Assembly: GCA_030431185.1 (NCBI GenBank)
Contig: JAUIJO010000047.1
Span: 1 to 15,464 of the forward strand
Direction of reading: 5' to 3'
DNA: 15,464 bases
DNA from: Gammaproteobacteria bacterium
GTDB taxonomy: Bacteria > Pseudomonadota > Gammaproteobacteria > Xanthomonadales > Xanthomonadaceae
Both the position numbers and the translations under genes were made by a program. Below the pieces are notes generated by a model that was not told where the DNA came from, made no database searches, and worked only from the letters and a program-made list of their open reading frames with translations. Of the stretch, positions 1 to 7,351 are shown one piece after another; positions within the stretch are counted from its first letter, which is position 1; every line of letters starts with the position of its first letter.

Positions 1-373
1 GGATCAGTGCGCGCAGGCGGGCCTCGAGCTCCTGGATCGCGAAGGGCTTGGTCAGGTAGTCATCGGCACCGACCGAGAGGCCATTGAGCTTCTCGTCGAG
101 GGTGTCGCGCGCGGTGAGCATGAGCACCGGCGTCGATTTGCGCGCTTCCTCGCGCAGCTTCTTGCAGACCTCCAGCCCGTCCATCCGCGGCAGCATCAGG
201 TCCAGTACGATCACGTCGTAGCTGTTGTCCGTTGCCAGGCGATAGGCATCCAGGCCATCGGCCGCGTAGTCCACCTCGAATCCGCGGCCCTCGAGATACT
301 CGCCCACCATCTCGGAAATATTGCGGTTGTCCTCGACGATCAGGACCAGCCCGCCCTCACGTGTACCCTGCAT
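1..373 (-). CDS. Response regulator, OmpR/PhoB-like, N-terminal part (runs off the left edge)
   Basis: The gene begins at the ATG ending at 373, with an AGGGGG Shine-Dalgarno stretch about 8 nt upstream, and leaves the window after 124 codons. The visible part is a complete receiver domain. It has the acidic pair E14-D15, phospho-acceptor D58 in VLDLMLPRMDG, switch threonine T87 in MLTARD, and K109 in YLTKPF. The following sequence (QELEARLRALI) is typical of the junction to an OmpR/PhoB winged-helix DNA-binding domain, but that domain lies outside the window, so the subfamily is inferred. The protein would be a cytoplasmic transcription factor phosphorylated by a partner histidine kinase, probably encoded further left. 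The partner and the regulon cannot be told. It is separated by 162 nt from the next minus-strand gene and probably has its own promoter. Confidence 0.9.
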   Translation of the reverse strand, partial: MQGTREGGLVLIVEDNRNISEMVGEYLEGRGFEVDYAADGLDAYRLATDNSYDVIVLDLMLPRMDGLEVCKKLREEARKSTPVLMLTARDTLDEKLNGLSVGADDYLTKPFAIQELEARLRALI

Positions 374-535
374 ATGGGAACCCCCTCGCTTCAGTTTCGT
401 GAAGGCTGAGGCAGAGAGGGTGCATATCCCGTGAAAACGGACGCCAGACAGACGGTTTTTCCCTGCTGGCAGATGAACATGCGCGCACACCGCATGCCGC
501 CGACCCGGAGCGGCGCCATCAATGTGATGCAGTTC
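374..535. other. Intergenic gap between the DUF962 gene and the response regulator
   Basis: This 162-nt stretch has no convincing gene. It should hold the end of the transcript of the nudE-led operon and the promoter of the response regulator. On either strand there is a short GC stem (496-500 GCCGC with 510-514 GCGGC) and a 4-bp stem (429-432 with 437-440), but neither is followed by a clear U-tract. I could not identify a convincing -35/-10 pair. Confidence 0.4.
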
Positions 536-835
536 TCAGAAACGAATCCGTCCGCGCAGGATGTCCGCGAACATCACCCAGTCGCCGATGAACGAGTAGA
601 CCGGATGGCGGAAGGTCGCCGGGCGGTTCTTCTCGAAGAAGAAGTGCCCGACCCAGGCAAAGCCGTAGCCGCACAGCAGGGCGGCCAGCAGCCACCAGGC
701 ATTGCCCTGGACCGCCGCCAGGACCAGCAGCGCCAGCACGCCGCAGCTGCCGATGAAATGCAGGCGGCGGCTGGTCCGGTTGTCGTGCTCGCTGAGATAG
801 AACGGATAGAACTCGCGGAAACTGGAATAGCGCAT
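536..835 (-). CDS. Mpo1-like (DUF962) small membrane protein
   Basis: The 99-residue protein matches the Mpo1/DUF962 family. It begins with the typical SFREFYPFYLSEH block and ends with GHFFFEKNRPATFRHP followed by YSFIGDWVMFADILRG. Four histidines (H17, H26, H64, H77) sit where the family keeps its iron-binding histidines. Two hydrophobic stretches (about residues 28-46 and 48-66) suggest membrane insertion. Yeast Mpo1 is an Fe(II)-dependent dioxygenase acting in alpha-oxidation of 2-hydroxy fatty acids. The substrate of bacterial members is not established, so the activity is inference. I chose ATG at 835, preceded by GGGGGCAGG; a TTG at 853 in the same frame would add six residues and overlap the upstream stop. 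It lies 14 nt after the upstream gene and is probably the last gene of the nudE-led operon. Confidence 0.87.
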   Translation of the reverse strand: MRYSSFREFYPFYLSEHDNRTSRRLHFIGSCGVLALLVLAAVQGNAWWLLAALLCGYGFAWVGHFFFEKNRPATFRHPVYSFIGDWVMFADILRGRIRF

Positions 836-849
836 CGACCTGCCCCCGT

Positions 850-1200
850 TCAACCGATGTCGAACACCGCCTCGGGTGCGTTGCGACCGGCCTCGCCATA
901 GCGCAGGCGGGCGGTCAGGTGGCCCAGCTGGTCGCTGGCCGCCAGCACGGGCCGGATCCGGGCCAGGATCCGGTCGGCATCCGGCCCATACATGAAGAAG
1001 GCGCCATCGCTGCCGTCTTCGGCGATTTCATGGCCGTCGTACTCGCCCTCGCCGCTCTCGCCCAGCAGTGCGCGCAGTTGCTCGCCCAGCGCTTCCAGCG
1101 ACGCCGGATCGGAAGCATGCTGTTCGAACGAGACGATGACGGCGTGCTCACCGTGCTCAGTGGACGTACGCTTGCCAAACAACCTGGACCACCAGCCCAT
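850..1200 (-). CDS. Conserved hypothetical protein, 116 residues
   Basis: The start at ATG 1200 is supported by GGAGG six bases upstream; a start at 1224 would add eight residues without a comparable site. The protein begins MGWWSRLFGKR, a short basic and aromatic N-terminus without a convincing signal peptide or membrane segment. The rest is soluble and acidic, with an alternating strand/helix look. The best-defined block is EYDGHEIAEDGSDGAFFMYG followed by a helix (ADRILARIRPVL) and a strand-like HLTARLRYG. I do not recognise a named family or a catalytic motif. It lies 36 nt downstream of mazG and 14 nt upstream of the DUF962 gene, so it is almost certainly co-transcribed with them. That context does not define a function. 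Confidence 0.8.
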   Translation of the reverse strand: MGWWSRLFGKRTSTEHGEHAVIVSFEQHASDPASLEALGEQLRALLGESGEGEYDGHEIAEDGSDGAFFMYGPDADRILARIRPVLAASDQLGHLTARLRYGEAGRNAPEAVFDIG

Positions 1201-1236
1201 ATGTCCCTCCAAGCGCCCCAGCACGCAGCGCGGTAG

Positions 1237-2106
1237 TCATTCCAGAGCCTTGACCCGTGCCCAGTACGCATCCTGCGCGTCCAGCGGCAAGTTCTCAAGT
1301 CTCGTCCCCTCGGCGGCCGCCAGGGCCTCCATGGCCCGGAAGCGGCGCTCGAACTTCAGGTTGGCCCGGCGCAGCGCACTGCCCACGTCGACGCCGCCGT
1401 GGCGGGCGACGTTGGCGCACACGAACAGCATGTCGCCGATCTCCTCCTCCAGCCGCGCCTGCGCACCGGCATCGGGGCCGGGGGCCGCGACCGCGTCGAA
1501 TTCGGCGCGGACCTCCTCGATCTCCTCGGCCAGCTTGGCCAGCACCGGTGCGATGCCGGGCCAGTCGAAGCCCACGCGCGCGGCGCGCTTCTGCAGCTTC
1601 ACGGCGCGCTGCCATTCGGGCAGCCCCCGTGCGATGCCAGCCAGTGCGGACTCGTCGGCGTCGCCGCTTCGCGTACGCTCGGCCTGCTTGAGCTCCTCCC
1701 AGGCGACCGTCTGCGCGGCGGAACCCGACACCGTCGCGTCGCCGAAGACATGCGGATGCCGCCGCACCATCTTGTCGCTGATCGCCGCCACCACGTCGGC
1801 GAAATCGAAGGCACCCCGTTCTTCCGCCATCCGCGCGTGGAACACGACCTGCAGCAGCAGGTCGCCCAGTTCGTCGCGCAGGTCGTCCAGGTCGTTGCGG
1901 TCGATGGCGTCGGCGACTTCGTAGGCTTCCTCGACCGTGTACGGCGCGATCGAGGCGAAATCCTGTTCGACGTCCCAGGGGCAGCCATGGTCCGGATCGC
2001 GCAGCGCGCGCATGATGCCCAGCAAGCGGGCCACCTCCCCGTCGCCGGGCCTGCCGGCCCTCATGTCGCCCTCGAGCGGCATGGCGTCGCGCTTGCCGTC
2101 GCCCAT
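1237..2106 (-). CDS. mazG: Nucleoside triphosphate pyrophosphohydrolase MazG
   Basis: MazG hydrolyses (d)NTPs to NMP plus pyrophosphate, removing aberrant nucleotides and, in E. coli, influencing ppGpp levels. The tandem MazG fold is clear. The first half has CPWD (42-45), EEAYE (59-63), DELGD (78-82), LLLQVVFHA and RRHPHVFGD. The second has EEIEE (194-198) and EEEIGD (220-225), the acidic residues that bind magnesium in the active half. From ATG 2106 it is 289 residues, longer than the 263 of E. coli MazG. The start is uncertain: ATG 2106 lies only 3 nt after the cysQ stop but lacks a Shine-Dalgarno site, while the in-frame ATG at 2064 (275 residues) has GAGGG just upstream and fits the family length better. 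It is the third gene of the nudE-cysQ-mazG operon. Confidence 0.95.
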   Translation of the reverse strand: MGDGKRDAMPLEGDMRAGRPGDGEVARLLGIMRALRDPDHGCPWDVEQDFASIAPYTVEEAYEVADAIDRNDLDDLRDELGDLLLQVVFHARMAEERGAFDFADVVAAISDKMVRRHPHVFGDATVSGSAAQTVAWEELKQAERTRSGDADESALAGIARGLPEWQRAVKLQKRAARVGFDWPGIAPVLAKLAEEIEEVRAEFDAVAAPGPDAGAQARLEEEIGDMLFVCANVARHGGVDVGSALRRANLKFERRFRAMEALAAAEGTRLENLPLDAQDAYWARVKALE

Positions 2107-2109
2107 GGC

Positions 2110-2922
2110 TCAGGCACCCAGCCACTCGCGCCAGGGCAGCGAGCGGTCGCCGAGCGCGATGAACTCGCCGTTGAGGACGGTGTCGCGCTGGTTGTAGCGG
2201 AACGGCCGGCCCTGCAGGTCGAGCACGGCGCCGCCCGCGCCTTCCAGCACGCACTGCGCCGCCGCGGTGTCCCACTCGCTGGTGGGACCGAAGCGCGGGT
2301 AGACGTCGATGCCGCCCTCGGCGATGCGACAGAACTTGAGCGACGAACCCAGCCCGACCGGTTCGACCTCGCCCATCCGCCCGATGAAGCGCTCGGTGCG
2401 CTCATCGCGATGCGAGCGGCTGGCGGCCACGCGCAGGGGCGACAGGGCGGGCGCCCGGACGTCCAGCGAACGATCCGTGCCGCCGCCGCGTCGCGTCGCG
2501 CCCTCGGCCCGGCCACCGAACCAGGCCACGCCGGTGACCGGCGCCTGCACCACGCCGAACACCGGCTCGCCGGCGTCGACCAGGGCGATGTTGACGGTGA
2601 ACTCGCCGTTGCGCTTGATGAACTCGCGCGTGCCATCGAGGGGATCGACGATCCACAGGCGCGACCAGCCACGGCGCGTCGCGAGATCGATCTCGTCGGC
2701 CGACTCCTCCGACAACACCGGGATGTCGGGCGTCAGCGCCGCCAGCCCCTCGACGATGCAACGGTGCGACGCGAGGTCCGCGGCGGTCAGGGGGGAACGG
2801 TCGTCCTTGTGCTGGACCGCGAAATCGCTCTCGTATACCTCGAGGATCGCGTTCCCGGCGCGGTAGGCCAGTGCGACCACGGCTTCGCGGAGCGCCGCGT
2901 CGGTCAGGGGGTCGGGGGTCAT
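2110..2922 (-). CDS. cysQ: 3'(2'),5'-bisphosphate nucleotidase CysQ
   Basis: CysQ removes the 3'-phosphate from pAp, the by-product of sulfate assimilation and acyl-carrier-protein turnover, giving AMP. The 270-residue protein belongs to the inositol monophosphatase superfamily. SEES (71-74) and DPLDGT (93-98) provide the metal-binding acids of the first two motifs, and WDTAAAQ (from 217) is the third. The block REFIKRNGEFTVNIALV after DPLDGT is typical of the CysQ branch. Its ATG overlaps the nudE stop in an ATGA arrangement, indicating translational coupling, and the mazG start follows the stop by 3 nt. All motif residues are present, so the enzyme should be active. Confidence 0.95.
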   Translation of the reverse strand: MTPDPLTDAALREAVVALAYRAGNAILEVYESDFAVQHKDDRSPLTAADLASHRCIVEGLAALTPDIPVLSEESADEIDLATRRGWSRLWIVDPLDGTREFIKRNGEFTVNIALVDAGEPVFGVVQAPVTGVAWFGGRAEGATRRGGGTDRSLDVRAPALSPLRVAASRSHRDERTERFIGRMGEVEPVGLGSSLKFCRIAEGGIDVYPRFGPTSEWDTAAAQCVLEGAGGAVLDLQGRPFRYNQRDTVLNGEFIALGDRSLPWREWLGA

Positions 2923-3470
2923 GGGGCCTGGGTCCTCAGCCATTCGCGGGCGATGAACAGTGCCGCGATGGAGCGGCCTTCGGAAAAATCCTCGCGCAGT
3001 ATCAACTGGTCCAGCGCGTCGAGTTTCCACGGCACGACCTCCAGTTCCTCGGGTTCGTCGCCGGGCAGTCGCTCCGGATAGAGGTCGCGAGCGAGCACCA
3101 GTTGGGTCTCGTGGCTCATGTAGGTGGGGGCCAGGGTCAGGGCGCGCAGGACCTTCAGGTCGCGCGCGCCATATCCGGCCTCTTCCTTGAGTTCGCGATC
3201 GGCGGCCTGCAGCGCGGTCTCGCCGGCATCGATGCGTCCCTTGACCAGGCCGAGTTCGTAGCGATGCATGCCGGCGGCGTACTCGCGCACGAGCAGGACC
3301 GTGTCGTCGTCGATCAGCGGGACCACGGCCACGGCGCCGTGGCCACGGTTGTGCAGGCGTTCGTACCGGCGCCGTTCGCCGTTGGAGAACTCCAGGTCGA
3401 GGCGTTCCAGCCGATAGGGGCCGGCCTCGTGCTCGGTGATGCCGTGGATCGTCGGCAGGCGCAGGCTCAC
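2919..3470 (-). CDS. nudE: ADP compounds hydrolase NudE (Nudix family)
   Basis: NudE cleaves ADP-linked compounds such as Ap3A, ADP-ribose and NADH into nucleoside monophosphates. The 183-residue length is close to the 186 of E. coli NudE. The Nudix box is intact: G78, E84, R92-E93-L94, E96-E97 and G99 follow the GX5EX7REUXEEXGU pattern. Flanking segments VREYAAGMHRYELGLVKG and LAPTYMSHE are characteristic of the NudE/ADP-ribose pyrophosphatase branch. The start is a GTG at 3470 with GGAG about 7 nt upstream. It is the first gene of a five-gene minus-strand operon and diverges from bioA over 68 nt. Confidence 0.93.
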   Translation of the reverse strand: MSLRLPTIHGITEHEAGPYRLERLDLEFSNGERRRYERLHNRGHGAVAVVPLIDDDTVLLVREYAAGMHRYELGLVKGRIDAGETALQAADRELKEEAGYGARDLKVLRALTLAPTYMSHETQLVLARDLYPERLPGDEPEELEVVPWKLDALDQLILREDFSEGRSIAALFIAREWLRTQAP

Positions 3471-3538
3471 GGCGGCGCTCCGGGGAGGTGCGGCGCCACG
3501 GGGAGGAGAAATCTCGCTCGAGGCACGATAATGGCGGG
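3471..3538. promoter_or_regulatory. Divergent nudE/bioA promoter region with a -10-like GATAAT
   Basis: These 68 nt separate two divergent operons and must contain at least part of both promoters. On the plus strand GATAAT at 3527-3532 differs from the consensus TATAAT at one position. Its spacing puts the expected transcription start at about 3539, the first base of the proposed bioA ATG. No good -35 element is seen at 15-19 bp. The same bases read on the minus strand give CATTAT, a poorer -10 match, so a shared or bidirectional element is possible. For nudE only the GGAG ribosome site is clear. Confidence 0.35.
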
Positions 3539-4960
3539 ATGGACAAGTCGATTCACGATCCCGTGATGCTAGCAGAGGCCGGTGGCGCGAGCGCCGACGC
3601 GTGGCGCAAGCGCGACCTGGCAGTGCTGTGGCACCCCTGCACCCAGATGCGCGAGCACCCCGACACCCTGCCCCTGCTGCCGATCGAACGCGGCGAGGGC
3701 CCGTGGCTGGTCGGCCGCGGCGGCGAGCGCTACCTCGATGCCGTGAGCAGCTGGTGGGTCAACCTGTTCGGCCATGCGGAACCCCGCATCGCCGACGCGA
3801 TCGCCCGGCAGGCCCGCGAGCTGCAGCACGTCATCCTGGCCGGCTGTTCGCATGCGCCGGCCGTCGAACTGGCCGAACGCCTGCTGTCGATCGCGCCGCG
3901 CGAACCGGGTCGCGCGCCCCTCAGCAAGGTGTTCTACGCCGACAACGGCTCGGCCGGCGTCGAGGTGGCGCTGAAGATGGCCTTCCACTGGTTCCGCAAT
4001 CGCGGGATCGAGGGCCGCCACAAGTTCATCGCCCTGGAAGGCGGTTACCACGGGGAAACGCTGGGCGCGCTGGCGGTCGGCGACATCCCCCTGTATCGAC
4101 GGGTCTATGCGCCCCTGCTCACGGAGGCGATCTTCGCGCCCTCCCCCGACGCCTACCTGTGCGAGCCGGGCGAGACGCCGCAGGCACGCGCACGGCGGGC
4201 CGCCGCCGCACTGGGCGAGTTGCTCGAGCGCCATGCCGGCGAGGTCTGCGCGATGATCCTCGAACCCCGGCTGCAGTGCGCGGGCGGCATGCGCATGCAC
4301 GATCCGCTCTACCTCAAGCTCGCCCGCGAGCTCTGCGACGCCCATGGCGTGTTCCTGATAGCCGACGAGATCGCGGTGGGTTTCGGCCGCACCGGCACGC
4401 TGTTCGCCAGCGAACAGTCCGGCGTGGCGCCCGACTTCCTGTGCCTGTCCAAGGGCCTGACCGGCGGATCGCTGCCGCTGGCGGCCGTGCTGACCCACGA
4501 GGCGGTGTACGAAGGCTTCCTCGACGACTCCCGCGAGAAGGCCTTCCTGCACTCGCACAGCTACACGGGCAACCCGCTGGCCTGCGCCGCCGCGCTGGCC
4601 ACGCTCGACATCTTCGAACAGGACGATGTCATCGTCCGCAACCGCGACACGGCCACCCGGATGGCGGCGCTCGCCGCGCCCATCGGCGAGCTGGCCCACG
4701 TCGCCGACCAGCGACAGGCCGGCATGGTCGTGGCCTTCGAGCTGGCCCGCGACGGCAACAAGGCGACCCCTTTCCCGGCCGCCGCCCGCGTGGGACTGCG
4801 TGCCTACCGGGCCGCGCTCGAGCGTGGCGTCCTGCTCCGGCCGCTGGGCGACGTGCTGTACTGGATGCCGCCGTACTGCATCGACGACGACGCCCTCCAG
4901 ACGCTCGCCCGGACCACCGCCGAGGTCATCGGGATCGCCACGCGCGAGGCAGGCGCGTGA
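3539..4960 (+). CDS. bioA: Adenosylmethionine-8-amino-7-oxononanoate aminotransferase BioA
   Basis: BioA transfers the amino group of S-adenosylmethionine to KAPA, forming DAPA in biotin synthesis; it is a cytoplasmic PLP enzyme. In the 473-residue form the class III aminotransferase landmarks are LWHPCTQM (30-37), SSWWVN (70-75) at the substrate pocket, GGYHGET (168-174), D276 in IADEI (PLP pyridine nitrogen) and K305 in LSKGLTGG (Schiff-base lysine). The 29-residue spacing from D276 to K305 equals that of D245 and K274 in E. coli BioA. The start is uncertain: ATG 3539 has no Shine-Dalgarno site, GTG 3488 would add 17 residues and ATG 3566 would remove nine. The stop overlaps the rsmE start. 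The other biotin genes are not in the window. Confidence 0.95.
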   Translation: MDKSIHDPVMLAEAGGASADAWRKRDLAVLWHPCTQMREHPDTLPLLPIERGEGPWLVGRGGERYLDAVSSWWVNLFGHAEPRIADAIARQARELQHVILAGCSHAPAVELAERLLSIAPREPGRAPLSKVFYADNGSAGVEVALKMAFHWFRNRGIEGRHKFIALEGGYHGETLGALAVGDIPLYRRVYAPLLTEAIFAPSPDAYLCEPGETPQARARRAAAALGELLERHAGEVCAMILEPRLQCAGGMRMHDPLYLKLARELCDAHGVFLIADEIAVGFGRTGTLFASEQSGVAPDFLCLSKGLTGGSLPLAAVLTHEAVYEGFLDDSREKAFLHSHSYTGNPLACAAALATLDIFEQDDVIVRNRDTATRMAALAAPIGELAHVADQRQAGMVVAFELARDGNKATPFPAAARVGLRAYRAALERGVLLRPLGDVLYWMPPYCIDDDALQTLARTTAEVIGIATREAGA

Positions 4961-5694
4961 GACTGACACGCGTCCATGTCGAGGCCCCCCTGGTCGCAGG
5001 CGGCATGCTCGACCTGCCCGAGGGGCCCGCCGCGCACCTGGCCCGTGTCCTGCGCCTGGAGGTCGGCGACCGCTGCGTGCTGTTCAACGGCGACGGGCAC
5101 GACCATCCCGCGCGACTGGTCGAGGTCGGCAAGCGCAACGTCCGGGTGGAGGTGGGCGAAGGCGAACCGGTCGACAACGAATCCCCGCTCCGGGTGATCC
5201 TGCTGCAGAGCGTCGCCCGCGGCGAGAAGATGGACCTGATCCTGCAGAAGGCCACCGAACTGGGGGTCGCCGCCGTGCATCCGGCCTGGTCGCAGCGCAG
5301 CGAGGTGAAGCTCGACGCGGCACGCGCCGCGAAGCGGCTCGCGCACTGGCGCAACGTGGTGGTCGCCGCCTGCGAGCAGAGCGGACGCGCATGCGTGCCC
5401 CACGTGGCCGCTCCCGTCGCGCTCTCCGAAGCCCTGGCGTCGCTGCCCGCCCCCGGGCTGCGCCTGGTCCTCGATCCCGACGGCGACCAGGCGATGTCCG
5501 GCCTGCAACCCGACCTCGCCCATCCGGTGGTGGTCGCGATCGGGCCGGAAGGCGGCTGGTCGCCCGTGGACCTGGAGCACCTGCATACCCATGGTTTCCG
5601 GGGCCTGCGACTGGGACCGCGCGTCCTGCGCACCGAGACCGCGGGACTGGCGACACTGGCCGCGTTGCAGGCGCGCCATGGCGATTGCGGGTGA
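4957..5694 (+). CDS. rsmE: 16S rRNA (uracil1498-N3)-methyltransferase RsmE
   Basis: RsmE methylates N3 of U1498 in 16S rRNA using S-adenosylmethionine. The 245-residue protein (243 in E. coli) starts with an N-terminal PUA-like segment containing HLARVLRLEVGD. It ends in the SPOUT knot with IGPEGGWS (195-202) and LRLGPRVLRTETA (217-229), which bind the cofactor. The RGEKMDLILQKATELGV block is also a family signature. The GTG start at 4957 overlaps the bioA TGA (GTGA) and has GAGG 7 nt upstream, so it is translationally coupled to bioA. Both genes use S-adenosylmethionine, but I see no further functional link. Confidence 0.95.
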   Translation: MRLTRVHVEAPLVAGGMLDLPEGPAAHLARVLRLEVGDRCVLFNGDGHDHPARLVEVGKRNVRVEVGEGEPVDNESPLRVILLQSVARGEKMDLILQKATELGVAAVHPAWSQRSEVKLDAARAAKRLAHWRNVVVAACEQSGRACVPHVAAPVALSEALASLPAPGLRLVLDPDGDQAMSGLQPDLAHPVVVAIGPEGGWSPVDLEHLHTHGFRGLRLGPRVLRTETAGLATLAALQARHGDCG

Positions 5695-5707
5695 TCGGGG
5701 GGTGCCT

Positions 5708-5732
5708 GGGCGTCGCCACGCCCGGTGGGCGT
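5708..5732. terminator. Two overlapping hairpins in the convergent rsmE / acyltransferase gap
   Basis: GGGCGT (5708-5713) pairs with ACGCCC (5718-5723) across a 4-nt loop. The same ACGCCC can instead pair with a second GGGCGT (5727-5732) across a 3-nt loop. The first stem can be extended outward by two pairs. The position between convergent stops fits a bidirectional transcript end, but there is no U-tract on either strand, so intrinsic termination is not proven. Confidence 0.4.
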
Positions 5733-6832
5733 CAGACCTTGAAGTGGATCTTCCGGGCATCCAGCCAGCGCACCACGCCCCACCACAGTCCGACGAACGC
5801 CAGCGCATAGGCCAGTGAAGGAAGGTAAGGGCCGAACCGCGGCGTCATCCAGTCCGCGAAACCATGCCGATACAGCGGCTCCAACCATCCCAGGGCAACC
5901 AGACCGTACAGCATGAAGGCCGACCCAGCGTAGGCCGCGATCGCGTTGACGCCGAACGACCGCCCCACCGCCGGCCAGCCACGACGATCGACCAGGCCGT
6001 GCGCGAGCAGCAGCAGGCCGGACGCCAGGCCCGCGCTCCACAGCACGTAGGATGGCGTCCACAGGTTCTTGTTGAACGGCAGCCAAGGCCGCCACAGGAG
6101 CGCGAGCCCCATCGACACGATGGCGGCCACCAGCAAGCGGCGCCATTGGCCCCGGCGCAGCGCGTCCCCCGCCCGCAGTCCCAGCAGGGTCGTGGCCAGC
6201 GCTCCCAGGGTGCTGACCAGGCCCTCGGGATCATGGCCCCGGCCGGTGGACGGGTCGTACTGGTAGCAGTGGACGCCCCACAGTGCCGTGTCCACGCGGC
6301 TGGCGATGTTGTCCAGCGGTGCGAGCGACCCTCCGGCGGCCAACAGCGCCCAATAGCCGGCCAGCAGCACCACGATCAAGGCCCATTGCCCGCGAACGGG
6401 CACGTACAGCGTGACCATCGCGGCGAGCAGGTAGCACACGCCGATGCGCTGCAACACGCCCGGCACCCGGTAATGCGCGAGATCGAACGCCCAGTACGCG
6501 CACAGATGGAGCAGCAGGCCGAGGCCGATGATGCGCGCGGCGCGGAGCATGACCGGCCACTGCAGCGACGCCGGCGCCTGGCCACGCTCCAGCTGGCGAC
6601 CGAGCGCGAGGCTGATCGAGACGCCGACGATGAACAGGAACAGCGGGAAGATCAGGTCGGTCGGGGTGAAGCCATCCCATTGCGCATGCAACAACGGCGC
6701 ATACACGTGGCCCCAGTCGCCCGGGTTGTTGACCAGCAGCATCGCCGCGACGGTGAGGCCGCGCAGGACATCCACCGATGCCAGGCGCCCCCCGGCTGGC
6801 ACCCGCCCCGGGGGCGCTCCGGCCGACGACAC
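5732..6832 (-). CDS. HGSNAT/NagX-like transmembrane acyltransferase (DUF5009 type)
   Basis: The protein of about 366 residues is a polytopic membrane protein resembling heparan-alpha-glucosaminide N-acetyltransferase and bacterial NagX-type proteins. The N-terminus has the family hallmark LASVDVLRGLTVAAMLLVNNPGDW. It is followed by H49 in HAQWDGFTPTDL and then FPLFLFIVG; this histidine matches the acetyl-accepting active-site histidine of human HGSNAT. Around ten hydrophobic segments follow, and the C-terminus is basic (WLDARKIHFKV). The likely role is acetyl or acyl transfer to an amino sugar across the inner membrane, but the bacterial substrate is not established. I chose GTG 6832, 10 nt after the chpC stop; GTG 6802 is an alternative. 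Being last in a chemosensory operon is unusual for this family. The symbol nagX is often used but is not certain here. Confidence 0.85.
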   Translation of the reverse strand: MSSAGAPPGRVPAGGRLASVDVLRGLTVAAMLLVNNPGDWGHVYAPLLHAQWDGFTPTDLIFPLFLFIVGVSISLALGRQLERGQAPASLQWPVMLRAARIIGLGLLLHLCAYWAFDLAHYRVPGVLQRIGVCYLLAAMVTLYVPVRGQWALIVVLLAGYWALLAAGGSLAPLDNIASRVDTALWGVHCYQYDPSTGRGHDPEGLVSTLGALATTLLGLRAGDALRRGQWRRLLVAAIVSMGLALLWRPWLPFNKNLWTPSYVLWSAGLASGLLLLAHGLVDRRGWPAVGRSFGVNAIAAYAGSAFMLYGLVALGWLEPLYRHGFADWMTPRFGPYLPSLAYALAFVGLWWGVVRWLDARKIHFKV

Positions 6833-6842
6833 GGACCCGCGC

Positions 6843-7340
6843 TCAGGCCGCTTCGGCGATCGCGTCGACGATCCTCGACTCGAGCGAGTACAGGTCGGGC
6901 AAAAGCGCGATGTCGTCGTTGTGCACGACCCGGGCCTGGACCGCGTCGGGCAATGCCTCCTGGTCATCGTCGAGGGCGATGCCCGAGTCGGCGACGGTGA
7001 CCAGGCGCGGGAAGCCCTGGGTCAGGATCGCGAAGTAGGGGGCGCGCGGATTGCCGCCCAGCGCCTTCAGCACGACCACCTTGCTGCCGAGTCCCGGCGT
7101 GTCGCGGGAGATCCCGGCCAGCTGGGAGAACGCGACCAGCGGCACCTGCCAACCGTGCCAGCGGATGCGACCCAGCAACCACTCGGGTGCATTGCCGAAC
7201 GGCTCCGGCGGCGCGTAGGACAACACCTCGGCGATCGTCGCATTGGGCAGGATCAGGCGGGCGTCCGCCACCTGGATCAGCACGCCGCGGATGTCGCGCA
7301 CGCTGCGCTCGTCGATCGGATGGGACGGATTCTGGGACAT
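6843..7340 (-). CDS. chpC: ChpC-like CheW-domain chemotaxis protein
   Basis: The 165-residue protein is a single CheW fold. After a short tail it has strand blocks VLIQVADARLILPNATIAEVL, WLLGRIRWHGWQVPLVAFSQLAG and APYFAILTQGFPRLVTVADSG, typical of CheW beta-barrels. CheW proteins bridge chemoreceptors and the CheA-type kinase at the cytoplasmic face. The length and the position directly after a ChpB-like gene match Pseudomonas ChpC, an accessory CheW protein that links ChpA to additional receptors. ATG 7340 lies 11 nt after the chpB stop, with GGAAA upstream. Its stop is followed closely by the acyltransferase gene. Confidence 0.88.
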   Translation of the reverse strand: MSQNPSHPIDERSVRDIRGVLIQVADARLILPNATIAEVLSYAPPEPFGNAPEWLLGRIRWHGWQVPLVAFSQLAGISRDTPGLGSKVVVLKALGGNPRAPYFAILTQGFPRLVTVADSGIALDDDQEALPDAVQARVVHNDDIALLPDLYSLESRIVDAIAEAA

Positions 7341-7351
7341 GGGACGTTTCC

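Noticed and set aside
431..901. A 156-codon plus-strand frame over the DUF962 gene
   Set aside because: It is opposite a gene with a clear family match and has no recognisable features.
1399..3081. A 560-codon plus-strand frame across mazG and cysQ
   Set aside because: It lies opposite two well-supported enzymes, has histidine- and arginine-rich composition typical of high-GC shadow frames, and shows no domain.
2923..3546. N-terminal extension of the cysQ frame upstream to 3546
   Set aside because: The extension overlaps all of nudE and is arginine-rich; the ATG at 2922 overlapping the nudE stop gives a family-length CysQ.
3569..4969. A 466-codon minus-strand frame opposite bioA
   Set aside because: BioA carries all catalytic residues on the plus strand; the opposite frame is a composition artefact.
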